From Thermothielavioides terrestris NRRL 8126 (Eukaryota; Ascomycota; Sordariomycetes; Sordariales; Chaetomiaceae): a stretch of 64,000 nt of DNA. Shown one piece after another: positions 1 to 10,557 of this stretch. The notes beneath the pieces were generated by a model. The model was not told the origin of the DNA and made no database searches. It saw only the letters and a program-made list of their open reading frames with translations. The translations under genes and the position numbers were made by a program. The stretch covers positions 1,488,001-1,552,000 of the forward strand of contig NC_016459.1 in assembly GCF_000226115.1 (NCBI RefSeq), written 5' to 3'. Position 1 is the stretch's first letter. Each line of letters begins with the position of its first letter.

Positions 1-787
1 GTACCAGTAGATCCAGCCGACAGCAAAGCCGACACCGCGACTGACGAATCGGCGTGGAAACTCCATGACTGGGGCATTGACTGGCATCAGGGCGGTCATC
101 TCGCCGAGGCAGCTGATAACAGAGGAGATGACTGTGGGCTCTCGTCAGCACGCCCGTTTAGGCACCCAGTTATACAGCCAGAGCATGGACTGCTCACTCG
201 TTCCCATCAGCACGTAGGCCACGACAGCACCTCCGGGCCCAGCGCTAGCCAGCGAGCTGCCGCATCCCAGAAACAGACCTGTATACGGGATTACTCAGTA
301 TTTGAATGCCCCGAAAAACACCGAGGCAGGACCGGACGAGATGTACAAACCATTTCCGATCGTGCTGTGTCACGGCCGTCAGTTGGTCAAGACACAAATA
401 TTTGCACAGCGTGTTGACCAGGGCGCGGGAGTTCTTACCCCGAAAATGCAATCATCTTCGGCCCGGGAAGAAGATTCAGTCAGCGAATACGTCCTATGGG
501 AGGAACGGGGGCTCTGCTCGTCCTACGTTGATATGCCGCTCATGAAGCACCCGCCTGTTGGCGTGATATCAGCAACGATAGAGCACGGCCTTCCGAAGCT
601 GGGATGCGGTTGGGCGGAATCCGTACCATAGACTGTCCCCACGAAATTCCCGCCGTTCTTCGGGAATGGCGGGCTCGTCAAAAGCATTCAGCGTGGCCTC
701 GCCGTCGGGCTGCGGGCTTTGGTGGCCGGCATGCTGGTAGATCATCTGCGGGCTCACTGCTTCCGGCTTCTCGTAGTCCATTTGCAT
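1..787 (-). CDS. Amino-acid permease, 5' part, cut by window edge
   Basis: Membrane transporter of the fungal amino-acid permease (APC) family, expected to carry amino acids across the plasma membrane. Spliced reading: exon 1 627-787 (hydrophilic N-terminus from MQMDYEKPEA), exon 2 527-554, exon 3 439-455, exon 4 351-364, exon 5 198-278, exon 6 1-131 and onward to the left. The joined frame gives RVLHERHIN, then MIAFSGTIGNGLFLGCG (first membrane helix), SLASAGPGGAVVAYVLMG, then SCLGEMTALMPVNAP and FAVGWIYWY, all strong family motifs. Introns (555-626, 456-526, 365-438, 279-350, 132-197; 66-74 bp) start GT, end AG and mostly hold CTGA branch sites. Without splicing there would be stops, for example TGA at 569-571, so the intron model matters. 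Exons of 28, 17 and 14 nt are unusual. About 140 residues are visible, so most of the protein lies outside the window. Substrate unknown. Confidence 0.87.
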
Positions 788-2621
788 CGTATTAGGCGCG
801 AGGTAGCCAGTCTTCCTGTGTAGAGGGAAACAGAGCCAATCCCGAGGACCGGTACGGCAGGGACACCGGGCGCTGTGGGTGAACAGGAGTATTATACACA
901 GCTTCTCGCCTTGTCGCCAGTCTCAGTCGAACCCCTGCGATTAAATCGGCCTTGGTAAAAATAACTCCAGCTAACCAGACGACAAGACTCCCATGTACGG
1001 GTGTATAAGTGCCAGCCATTCGGGCGCGGCCCCCCATCCCGTCCTCCCCATCCCCATAATACACAGCGTGGCTAACTGGCCCCGAGGTTGTGCCTGGAAA
1101 GGCCTCAGTCGGCCAAACAAAACCCCATTCTTACTCCAAGGGGGACACGGGAGTTCGTGCCAGCCCACCATTAACAAATCATATGTATTGCCCAGCGTTA
1201 CACCAACTTCCGTCCTGCATCGCAGGGCTGAAGATGGTCATTGCCCCGGGACAGGATGAGCTTGGTGAGTGGTCAGGGGCCAGAAGTCTACCTGGATCGG
1301 CAGTCCAGAATGAGCCACGGCCAGTCAGGTACCTACATCGATACACTACTGTGGTACATGTCTAAGCCTCCTCGGCGAGACCAAGGACGTGTCGGAGCGC
1401 TATGGGAGGGGAAGTGCTAACTAACTCTGTGTGCTCGAATTGCAGCTGCATGTGTGTCTCACGCAACCACACACACCGCCAGATAGGTATCCATCCACCT
1501 CACGTGTTACAGCAGTAGCCATGGAAGGCAGCATGCACGCAGTCCTTCCCCATTTCGAACTGATTAGCCGAGCTCGTTGATCAGGGAAGAAGCCTCAGCC
1601 CTGTGCCGCACTGTGATGGCCATTGGGCTGACCCCGCCATCAATGTAACCTTAATTTAGCGGGAAAAGCTTGGCAAGACGTGAACGACTGGTTCAGGATC
1701 ATCACGGACCGAGACCATCTTTGGGACAGCAAGCCCGCGCGGGGAAGGGCACCCCCCTCATCCCCCCATGCAGCCATGCGGCGTTGGCAACCGATTGAGG
1801 AGCAGCTCCACGCCGTGAATACAACTAACCTGCAGAGCTCAGCCACTGGTCCCGCAGCGAGAGCCTGCACCCTGCCTCTCCTCTGTGTATGCAACCTGAA
1901 CTGTGACTGTGTTGCACATCGTGTTCTGGCAAGCTCAGCCACGTTGGCCAATGGCTGGGTCGAAGCGGCTGAAAATCGAGAAACGAGTTCCTTGAATTCC
2001 TGCTACTTCGCTTACCATGTATGTGATGTATGTGTCTACTGTGTAATACAACGCTTCTGGGAGGGAGAGGGAGAGGGAGAGATGGAAACGGTGGGGTTGT
2101 TATCTTCCGTCTGCGCTCCGTACTACATACATAATCGAATGCAGGCCGCACTTTTTGCCCAACCGGCGTGGCTGGCCACCCGCTGGCACGCACATGCCTA
2201 CCTATCGGTGATCCGTCCACGGGAAACAACAGCGCATTCGAGAAGCCGAGACGGCTCGCCGCCACCCCTTGCCAAAGTGCCTGTCGCTACTCGTCATCCC
2301 CCCCCCCCCCCCCCCCCCCACCCATCGGTCCGCAACGGACTAGTCGAGCGCCACCGCCGCCCCTTGCAGAGCCAGGACGTCGGACATCTTGAGAGTGCAC
2401 AGCGAGGGGGTGAAAGGAGCACCGAGGGATTGAGGGAAAAAGGTCAACAACGCCCGAGACCGCCGGGCAGGCACAGAGGGCACTACACCGGCGGTGCCCC
2501 CCGCAACACCCCGCACCCATTCCCGCCAGGCAGAACCGTCATAAGGCTGTGTGGACCACTGCATGACGGGATCTCAACGACGCCGCCGCGAGTGACGCGT
2601 GCGTCGTCCGTGTCGCGTGTC
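788..2621. other. Intergenic region between divergent genes
   Basis: GC-rich spacer between the minus-strand permease and the plus-strand WD40-like gene. It should hold both promoters. Short open frames here lack recognisable motifs and code-like composition. It contains a GA-rich tract near 2,059-2,080 and a long C run near 2,298-2,319. One frame stays open from 1,680 into the downstream gene, so an upstream start or leader for that gene cannot be excluded. I see no RNA gene. Confidence 0.6.
2298..2319. repeat. Poly-C homopolymer tract
   Basis: A nearly uninterrupted run of about 20 C followed by CCCATC, about 300 bases upstream of the proposed start codon at 2,622. Its length is uncertain because homopolymers are error-prone in assemblies. 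Confidence 0.85.
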
Positions 2622-5600
2622 ATGGCTGCCGCGACACCCTCTGCACTCTTTCAGCGGCTGGCCAACGCATGGAGACTCCTTGCCCTCCGGAGCGACGTCG
2701 ACGACATCGTGCTGGAGCTCCTGGGCCGCTTCTCCCTCGAGAGGATCTATGCCAGCGCCAGCGACCGGGTTGCCTACCAACACCTCGTCATCGCCCTGCT
2801 CTCCCAGCTCAAGACCATCTTCGACATCCAGCGCCTGACCATCCCGTCCGAGAATGCCCCACTGGGCCGGCACCTGGGCTTCCTCGTCAGCTGGGAGGTG
2901 GGCCTCCGCTCCGTTGAGTTCGTTCTGCAGACCATTGCCGAGGGCCGCGAGAGCCTGTGGGAACATCGCAAGCTGCGCGACAAGTACTTGGCCGAGTTCC
3001 TGCTCTCCGCTCTCCGCGTCCTCTCCGTCCACCCCAAGACGCCTTCGAACCAGCGCGCCAGAGACCGCCGCGAACGCTTCGCACGCATCCACGGGGCCCT
3101 GGAGCAGGTCTTCGACAGTTATCCCGGGCCCAAGTCCTTCTCGCTCGAGGTGTGCAAGGAGGTGGCCGCCCAGCTCCACGCCGATCCGGACGTGCTTATG
3201 CTGCCCCCGAAGCTCAGGTCCGAGCTACCCAACCTGGCCTCTGAATTGGTACGTGACGTGCGATGCAGTGGCACTACTCCTTACCCCTTATTGACAACCA
3301 CTATTCCCCCTTTCTCCCTCCCTTCCCCCCTCCCCCAAAACAACAACGACCCAGCAACTTCCAGCCAAATTGCGCGCATGTCGGTCCAAAAGCTTGTCGG
3401 CTGATGCTTTGCCCAGTACCCCCTCCCCCCTTGCCTGCAACCGCCTTCCATAGCCGAGCTTGCACCCCCCGGCGGTTTCGGCAACTGGCTGGCCCAGCTT
3501 TTGGCCCTGCGCGACGTGGCCCAGTTCGTGCTTGCCGCGTCTGTTCAGTACGCCGCCAACGGCGAGACTCGCGACGTGCGCCTTCAGGCGGCGTCCGCCA
3601 AAGCTCGCAACGCCGTGCTGACTGCCCTCGACAACCTGCGCACGCCGCCCGGTACGTCCAAGGTCGACATGGTGGCCATTTTCAGCACCACGTTCCGCAC
3701 CATCCTCCCGGACACTATCGACCTCTCCAGCCGCGACGTATCCGAACCTCCCGTGGACGAGTGTGAACTGGATGCCCTGGACGCTCTCTGCACTAGGCTC
3801 AGGGAGCGCCAGGTTACCCATCGAGTCAGCGACAGGGAAGCGGCGCACAGCATCTCGCAAGTGATCGAGAATATCCTCGCCCAGGACGACCCAGGCGGTC
3901 GCCATACTCCTGCGCGGCCGGGACTTTATGTAGTGAACTGTCCTCGGTGCCATCTGGCTGGTGCATCACAGCTGAGGTCTTCAGGAGCCAAGTTCCCTGT
4001 ACGTTACCTCCCCCCCTCGAATTCCCCGGGTTGCACAGTGCGGAGGATTCTAATTACGTGTCTGTCAATCGCGCAAAGCCTGCCTCGGCGGACGCGTCCG
4101 AAATTCGCCTTCCGCCAGACTCGAAATGCGCGTATTGCAAAGAGACTATCACGCTTGCCCGTGAGGTTTCTGTCGCAAGGCGGACTTGGGAACTGGTGCG
4201 GCCCCTTCTACCAGATGCGGACACGATCAACGTGGAAAGACACCTGCCGACGCAGTTCCAGTTGGGCCCTCCAAAGCCAGAGGCCCATGGGCTGCCCTCT
4301 CCGGGCTACAGCAGCATACGCGTCCCCGGGAGCGAGAGACACCGTGAGCCTGAGCTCCCTGGCCCACCTCATTCAGCGAAGGCAGGGATGCCAAGCCCGA
4401 CGTTTGGTGAGATGCATCCCCCTGGCTACCCGGGTCTCGTATCTCCCCAGTCTCCAAGCATGCAGCCGTCATCGATACACCCCCAGGTTGAACTCCCACG
4501 CCCGGGTGCGCCGGTTAACCATGGGAGGAATGTTCTGGACGAACCAGAGCACACGCTTGCTCACCCCGATCCTACCTTTCTGTCAGACCCTCCTCCGTTC
4601 TCCCGTGAGTCGCCCGCTGTGCGCGGACAAGCGGGAGAAGACGAGGCTCCTTCAATCCACACCCCAAGGACGGTCCCTATACCTGCGTCCGCGGAAAAGG
4701 GGAAGTCCCGATGGAGGTTTATGTTCACAGGGTCAAAGAAGGCCCCGACCGGTGCGTCCGGGGATTCCAGTTCTCTGTCCTCGTCGGCGTTGGAGGCACA
4801 GAAGCTGGAAGAAATCTCCCTCTCTGCATTGCTCAGCACACCAAAGACGCATGCGCGGGGGAAGCCATCCAAGAACATCAACGTCTGCCTCTCCCAGAAC
4901 TCGACACTCGCTCTGTTCTGGACGCAGTTGCTGATCCACGTGTTGGACGTGAGCACGTCGCCGCCCACGATGGTGCGAGCCATCTTGCCAGAGAGCACAT
5001 GCATCCTTGCGGCGGTTGGAAAGTCGCATTTGGCTTACATCATTGGTACAAGAGACCACAAGCTAACGGTAAGGGGGTATTTTCCAGACTCGGGATGCCC
5101 GCTTGTACATGTCCCATCACACGCCTGGCCATTCCCTTCTCCTCCTCTGTGTTTCTTCCCCACCACTTCCTTCTTCTTCCGGGTTGCGTTTAATTCCGAA
5201 GCAACCTTTAAGCATCTGTGCTGATATGCGACCCCTTAGTTGCGAATCGTGAACCTCATGCAAACAACAACAACAGCATCTGTGATGGAGTACCGCATAC
5301 CGTCGCCGCTCTGGTGCAAGAGCATGGCCATTGACAAACAAGAGAACTACGTGGTGGTCGGGTTCGAGGACGCCACTGTCCGCTTCTTCAACGTGAGGAG
5401 CATGGAACAACCTCGCGAGGATCGTCTCCACGCAGCCACGCGCCATGGGTGCAGGACGTGCCCGCCGGTGGATACCCTGGCCTTCTCAAGTGACGGGCTT
5501 GTCCTGCTGGCCAGCATGCGGAGCCCCAAGACCGGCTGGATACAAACATACTCGTGGCGATTCCCATTCCACACGTTCCAAGAGCTCACCGCTTGTCGGT

Positions 5601-6322
5601 ACCAGGTCCCGCTCCACGAGTCCGAGGACAACGGCGTCTCGGCCGCGATATTTCGGCCCGGCACCCACGGCGAAGAGGACCTAGTCTGCATAACGACATG
5701 GACGCAGTCAGGCACGCCGGTGTTGATCCAGCCGCACGACGGCCACAGGGCCGAGATCCGAACGGAGCTGTCTGGCCGGCACAGCAAGCTAGGAAACCGC
5801 GTGCAATGCGCCGCCTTCTCGCCTTCGGGGAGAGAACTAGTCCTCGTCAACGACAAGGGCCATGTCTTCCAGGTATCCAATCTGAACTCCAGTCCGATGG
5901 ATGTCCGCCGCATCGCGAATACCAAGGAGCTCACGGCGAAGTCCGATTCGTTCGCGATGTCGTTCATGACGTGGTCTGACGAAGAACACGTCGTGCTTGC
6001 CTGGGCCGATTCGTCCAGGGCAGTGGGCTGGGTCAGGAAGATTCCCATGATGTCCAGGGTATGTTAGCTCCGTTTTGCTGCGACTTCTCGGCCGGCCACC
6101 CAATGTCAATAGGGGGCGCAAAACACCGCTGACACCGCTTCCCGCCAGAATCACTTTGCTAGTGTGGACACACCAGGACTGATCTATGAAACCTCGTCCT
6201 TGGGTGGAACACGAGAGCTGCTCGACCAGCCAAGACCGCCAATTGAGCTTGCTGCGACCGAGAGGACACTCACAGTTGGAGATGGCTATGAAGCCTCGAA
6301 GAAGTTATTGGGAGAGCTATAG
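2622..6322 (+). CDS. Large protein with helical N-terminus and C-terminal WD40-like part
   Basis: Function not recognised. Exon model, all introns phase 0: 2,622-3,248, 3,459-3,998, 4,046-5,068, 5,240-6,058, 6,149-6,322; 1,060 residues. Splices at 5,069-5,239 (GTAAGG...TTAG) and 6,059-6,148 (GTATGT, CTGAC branch, CCAG) are convincing. The 3,249-3,458 and 3,999-4,045 introns are less sure, and the latter is only 47 bp. Residues 1-390 are leucine-rich amphipathic helices (SALFQRLANAWRLL onward). A CAYC pair lies near residue 425 and is followed by a long Pro/Ser-rich, probably disordered linker (about 450-620). From about 690 the pattern is blade-like: SPLWCKSMAIDKQENYVVVG, then VDTLAFSSDGLVLLAS and VQCAAFSPSGRELVLVNDKG, with repeated hydrophobic-aFSpdG-hydrophobic units typical of WD40 propellers. 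The start at 2,622 was chosen because homogeneous coding begins there; the frame is open upstream. A scaffold role is inference only. A solo LTR follows the stop codon. Confidence 0.75.
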
Positions 6323-6601
6323 TGTAGGTAACAAGTGTGTACAATAAAATGTCAAGCTCAAAAGATAGAAGGGTAGAAAATAGTAGTCTTAGTATTGTAT
6401 ACTCTAATGTCATACATAGTAAGACAACGAACAATGGATGAATCGCAGTCAAATTGGTTCTTGATTGACGAAGACTTTAAGTATAAAGAGAGAGGATGCT
6501 ATCAATGAGGCAGGAAAACACCTCTAAATACTCTAGGCAGTCTATGTAGACAAACTGCAATAGAGCTACACATTGTACACAATTGTCTATTGAGAGCTGC
6601 A
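6323..6601 (-). repeat. Solo LTR, Copia-like family, lightly mutated
   Basis: Begins TG at 6,323 immediately after the stop codon of the WD40-like gene and ends CA at 6,601. It aligns with the terminal part of the degraded element at about 52,030-52,237: shared blocks include ATTGACGAAGACTTTAAGT at about 6,463-6,481 (one base different in the other copy) and CAATTGTCTAT near the end. The orientation is taken from that copy, whose gag-like frame appears to be on the minus strand. CpA and TpG are still common, so this copy is far less mutated. I found no clear target duplication, and the low-side boundary (6,323 or about 6,335) is uncertain. It probably supplies the 3' UTR of the gene. Confidence 0.5.
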
Positions 6602-6895
6602 GCGAAGTGGGGCTCTGTAGGATGCAGAGACATGTACATTGAGAGAGGTGCTTCTCCTATACAGAGTGAGAGGAGCGCCAAGGTCTATCTATACTTGGCG
6701 CGTGCAGCTCACTCGGCTCGCTTACAGCGGCCGGAGCCTCGACGGAGCCGGCCACGAAGGAGTACGCTATTCTGGCGGGGATACTAGGCTAAGCGAAATG
6801 GAAAAAAAAAAAAAAAAAGAAAAAAAAAGAAAAAAAGAAAAAAAGAAAAAAGAGGACAACCACGGAAGCTTATACAAAGCATCGCGACAGACAAG
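6602..6895. other. Intergenic, with purine tract
   Basis: No gene is evident. A poly-A/G-interrupted purine tract (runs of A separated by single G) fills about 6,800-6,852, just upstream of the small spliced frame that begins at 6,896. Confidence 0.6.
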
Positions 6896-7152
6896 ATGGC
6901 CGGGAGTGGGAAGAGAAAGAGGACCTGCAACGAGGCGAAGCCAGAATGTAAGTTGCTAAATCAAGCGTCCCGTGCTACAGTGCCCTAATACTCAATATAG
7001 CACCGCTGCCTATGTCCGCCCAGGTGCTGCAGGAGGCATGGGCGGTGGCAACTGCATCCAATTCCATCTGCGACATTCTCGGCGACTTCGAAAAGTGGCT
7101 CGCCCTTGTATGGGCAAGGAAACAGATCCGGGCACGGGCAATTCAATTGTGA
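6896..7152 (+). CDS. Possible small two-exon gene, 67 residues
   Basis: Not recognised. Exon 1 6,896-6,947, starting MAGSGKRKRTCNEAKPE; intron 6,948-7,000 (53 bp; donor GTAAGT, CTAAT near the acceptor, acceptor ATATAG); exon 2 7,001-7,152, ending in TGA. The joined frame reads through with no stop: a basic N-terminus (GKRKR) followed by a probably helical, tryptophan-containing stretch (AWAVATASNSICDILGDF, then WLALVWARKQ). The perfect donor and frame-preserving splice favour a gene. The short length and lack of recognisable family weaken the case; it could be a relic of a longer gene. Confidence 0.35.
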
Positions 7153-7507
7153 TATCGTCGGCCATGATCTCACCCAAAGAGCTTGTAGCTTTAGCAGGCA
7201 TAATGGAGCTGCCCTTTCCTGCATGGAATCAGTTCTACCACCTTTTCGACCTCGTCAGGACTGGGACGAGCATCGGCGGCCAGTTGCTCACTTACTAGCG
7301 GATGGGCTGTGTTTTTCTCTGTGCCACCCTCGATGGGATTGTCAGACGATCAGGGCGAACGATTCGTCACACTGGCAGAAAGGACTACAATGTACACACT
7401 CGGCTTTTGCAATGGCCGACACGCAGAGAAAATCCATGCAACGGGATGTTGCGTTTCGTCCAAACACTTGGTTGGTATGACAACTCTAACAGACACACAA
7501 CCACGAC
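7153..7507. other. Intergenic, 3' side of two convergent genes
   Basis: GC-balanced spacer between the end of the possible small gene (+) and the end of the monooxygenase (-). Open frames here have no recognisable motifs. It probably contains the transcript ends of both genes. I see no other feature. Confidence 0.5.
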
Positions 7508-9532
7508 CTATATCGCGAGATCCGGAGGGGCCTGCAGTAGGTCCCCGAGGGACTTTGCGTTGAAGGTGCTCTGCAGACTCCTGAACAACGGCTCACCGCC
7601 GTCCTTCTCCCGGATGTAGTAGGTGACATCGAGGTCCGGATTCAGCTCGGTCTGGGAGAAGCCGTTGCCTAGGTAGGCAAAGCGGTTACCGTGATACTTG
7701 ATTTCAAAGTCGTCGTAGCGGGGGCTGGCGAGGGCCTCCATGTAGTGAGGGGTGCTGCCGGGCCACAGGGCTGTGACCTTGCCGGTCTTACGGTCCTTGT
7801 ACCACGACTGGCACCCCGAGGCCCACACCGAGCTCTCCATGAAGGCGTCCTTCTGGGCCATGAAGTCGTCGACGGCCTCCCGGCGGGGGTCGATGGACGC
7901 GAGGCCCTCCTTCTGCCAGCGGTTGAGGAACCTGGCAAAGTACTCGCCTTGCAGCTCGATGGCGAAGATGATGGGCCCGTTGGCGATGGGGCAGTTGGGG
8001 CCCAGGAACATGAAGTAGTTGGGGAAGCCGTGCGCTGCGAGGCCCATGTAGCTCCGCGGCTCCGAGGCCCATTCCGCCGCGAGCGACTTGCCGCCGCGGC
8101 CGATCACGGGAAACCGCGGCTGGAAGGTCGTGTCGAAGCCGGTGGCGCAGATGAGCACGTCGAGCGGCCAGGTGCGCCCGTCCTCGGTTATGCAAGCGTC
8201 GGGCGTGATTTCCTTGATCTCGCCGTGGACGACGGTGACGTTGGGGAGGGTCAGACTCTCGAGGTAGTTCGGGCCCGGCTATGGAATCGGATTAGCAGGC
8301 GTACTTTCTCTTTCTTCTGGTGGTCTTGCACTCACTGTCAACCTGCGGCAGCCGATCGAGAAATTGGGAATCAGCTTCTGTGCCAGCTCCGCGTCTCCGA
8401 TCTTCTGCTTCATCTGCTCCCGCATATAGTCGACGGCCATCGTTTGGGCGGCCGACCCGGTGACGAAGACCGAAAAGAATCGGGCCAGGGTCTCCTCTTT
8501 CTTCTTACGCACGTTGAGCAGGACGCCGGGCTCGTCCCGGAACCGTTGCTTCTCCTCATCTGTGTACTTGTGGTACTCCATCCCTCGGGTTGGGCAGACC
8601 CACGTGGGCTCGCGGATAAAGGTCGTAAGGTGGGCCGCAACCGGTTGGATCTCGGGGAGGATCTGAACGCCAGACGACCTGTTTATTGATGCGTCAACTA
8701 TCTCACAGACAAACCGGAGCACGTGTTCTTGCCAGCCCGCTCGAGGACATACCCGTTTCCGATCAGCCCGACACGCTTCCCGGCAAGCTGGACGGTGTCG
8801 TCCCAGGCGGCACTGTGCAGCAGCTCTCCTTTGAAGGAGTGGAGGCCCGGGATGGCCGGCCAGCGCCAGTTGTTGAGGATGCCGGACGCGTTGATGAGAA
8901 AATCGCACCGCTGCTGGAGTCTCCTACCGTCGGTGGTCCGGACGTCGACGGCCCACTCGGTATTGTCCTCGTCCCACCGAGCACCAACGACCTCGTGCTC
9001 GCAGTGGATGTGCTCCCGCAGGCCGTATTTGTCGGCGAAGTCGTTGAAGTAGGTGTAGATTTCGCGAGAGGAGGCGTAGTTGGCCGACCAATCCCACTTG
9101 GGTTCGAACGAGTAGGTGTAGTTGTGCCTTGTTCACAGTGAGCTCCCCGTGCGTGTCGGTCTAGGGTTTGGGCACAAACGCTGGGACATCGCAGGCGCCT
9201 GGCGCTGAATGTCAGCAACAATCTCTCGCCTTCGCCGTCTTGAAGGCGGAACACGTACATCCGGGATATCGGTTCTCGAACCAGGTTCCAGAGATCTGGG
9301 GGTTCTTCTCGTAGATGTTGAGGGTGAAGTCGGTAAAGTAGTGCTTCAGCTTGTAAGCCATGTAAAGCCCCGACGCTCCGGCGCCGATGCAGACGACACG
9401 CATGTGCCGGTTTGCATAGATGGGTTGGTTGCGCATCTTGTGCTTGCCTCCGTCGGGTTTTCCGTTCCCATTGCCCTGCACACCCCCTTGGTTCTGGGAC
9501 AGCAGCGGCTCAGGGCCTGCGGGAGAAGACAT
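7508..9532 (-). CDS. Flavin-dependent Baeyer-Villiger monooxygenase
   Basis: FAD- and NADPH-dependent enzyme inserting one oxygen atom next to a ketone carbonyl to give an ester or lactone. Exons: 9,259-9,532, 9,180-9,198 (19 nt), 8,753-9,127, 8,336-8,678, 7,508-8,278; introns 52-74 bp with GT/AG ends; 593 residues. Motifs in order: FAD Rossmann VVCIGAGASGLYMAYKL near residue 45; ISGTWFENRYPGCACDVPAH, where the micro-exon encodes part of CACDVPA; NYTYSFEPKWDWSA; the type I fingerprint FKGELLHSAAW; a second Rossmann VGLIGNGSSG for NADPH; and LICATGFDTTF. The glycines and the fingerprint F, G, H and W are all present, and length suits the family (500-650). No signal peptide is seen, so probably cytosolic. 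Such enzymes serve either secondary metabolism or ketone and steroid breakdown. No biosynthetic cluster is visible, so the substrate is unknown. A TATA box lies about 130 bases upstream. Confidence 0.95.
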
Positions 9533-10020
9533 TGCAGATGATAAAAAGGTTGGTTGGTTGGGTCCAAGGTGCAGGCTGACGGTTGCAAGAGCTCAAAACG
9601 TTGAAAAGATGAACGCCCCGTTCGAGGCTGCAGTGGCTAGACAAGACACACGCTTCACTCTTTTATACTCTCCAATGTTGTCCCAATCCGGAAAAAATAC
9701 CGGCTGCAGTTCTTGACATCCGCCCTCGGCCCTGTGCTCATCCCCGGCCTTCCTCCGAACAGGGTCGGCCCAACGGGGATAGAGCGGCGACGTCGACACA
9801 GCGCTGATCCATGATTAGCACACGTTCGTGTTCAGTAGTAGTGCGTGCTCTGGTAGGCTGGATTTAGAAACCGGTGAAAGACACCCTACATACACCATTG
9901 CAAGATTGGCGGAAACGCTGACGTGAGCCGAGGGGATGATGGAGGCAGAGCCAAAGGAGGGGGAGGGGGGGGGGGAGAGAGGGGGAAGGTTGAGAGAGTC
10001 CCAGCCTGACATCTGGCTTC
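9533..10020. promoter_or_regulatory. Upstream region of the monooxygenase gene
   Basis: Gene-free GC-balanced sequence upstream of the start codon at 9,532. On the minus strand TATAAAAG occurs at 9,660-9,667, about 130 bases before the ATG, a plausible TATA box. A G-rich tract (mostly G with single A) lies near 9,955-9,985. Normal base composition stops abruptly at about 10,020, where the AT-rich block begins. Confidence 0.45.
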
Positions 10021-10306
10021 AAGCTCATCAGCGAACGTATATTACATCCTTAATCTTAATAAACCTCTTAATAACGAAGAAGATAGGCTTAGCCCACTTA
10101 AGTATATATAGTTAGAGGGCCTAACCCCCTCTAGAACGAGTATAATAAATTAAAATAAATAAAAAACTAGGTTTTTATATCTAAGAGGCTTATTCTCCTA
10201 ATCTAATATAAGCTGCTTTCTAAGTTTTATATATAGTCTAATAGGGTTTTATATACTTCTTATATTCTCTATACTATTATCTATTATTACTATTATTGTT
10301 CCCTAG
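10021..10306. other. AT-rich junction sequence before G1
   Basis: AT-rich, TpA-dense sequence between the gene block and the first LTR. No coding frame or family could be assigned. It is probably an older mutated repeat. Confidence 0.5.
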
Positions 10307-10557
10307 TGATATAGGGTAGGGAAGAACAGGGGGGTTATATAACCTTAGTGTCTATATACGTAGATTAGATAAGGGTGCCCTACGCCCTACGTTGCAGACT
10401 TTGCAACGCTAGGCCCGATCTAGCAGGCGGTATATACTAGTGTGTTCTGCCCTATAGACACCTATTTCCTAGCGCACTACTGCTTAGATCTTCGATCTAC
10501 CACTATTATCAATTTATATCTTCTTCTATTATATATCTACGGCACTTCTCTATATTA
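10307..10557 (+). repeat. G1 5' LTR (Ty3/Gypsy)
   Basis: Begins TGATATAGGG and ends ...TATATTA. It matches, in reverse complement, the two LTRs of G2 (30,981-31,229 and 44,583-44,831). It is followed after two bases by TGGTAGCTACGAC (10,560-10,572), a likely primer-binding site starting TGG (complement of a tRNA CCA end). In G2 the same site reads TAGTAGC, consistent with RIP of TGG. Confidence 0.82.

Noticed and set aside
245..451. Separate short minus-strand gene beginning inside the permease locus
   Set aside because: It reads across introns and in the wrong frame. The spliced permease model explains the region with conserved motifs.
569..787. Permease as a pseudogene because of the in-frame TGA at 569-571
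   Set aside because: A 72 bp intron (555-626) with GT/AG ends and a CTGAT branch removes the stop and yields the conserved RVLHERHINM reading.
1680..2621. Upstream extension of the WD40-like gene in the same open frame
   Set aside because: The reading is low-complexity, includes a poly-Pro run from the C tract and many short oligopurine stretches, and shows no helical pattern like the downstream part. Kept only as a possibility.
7691..8689. Long plus-strand frame of 332 codons opposite the monooxygenase
   Set aside because: Antisense shadow of a GC-rich gene; the opposite strand carries all Baeyer-Villiger motifs.
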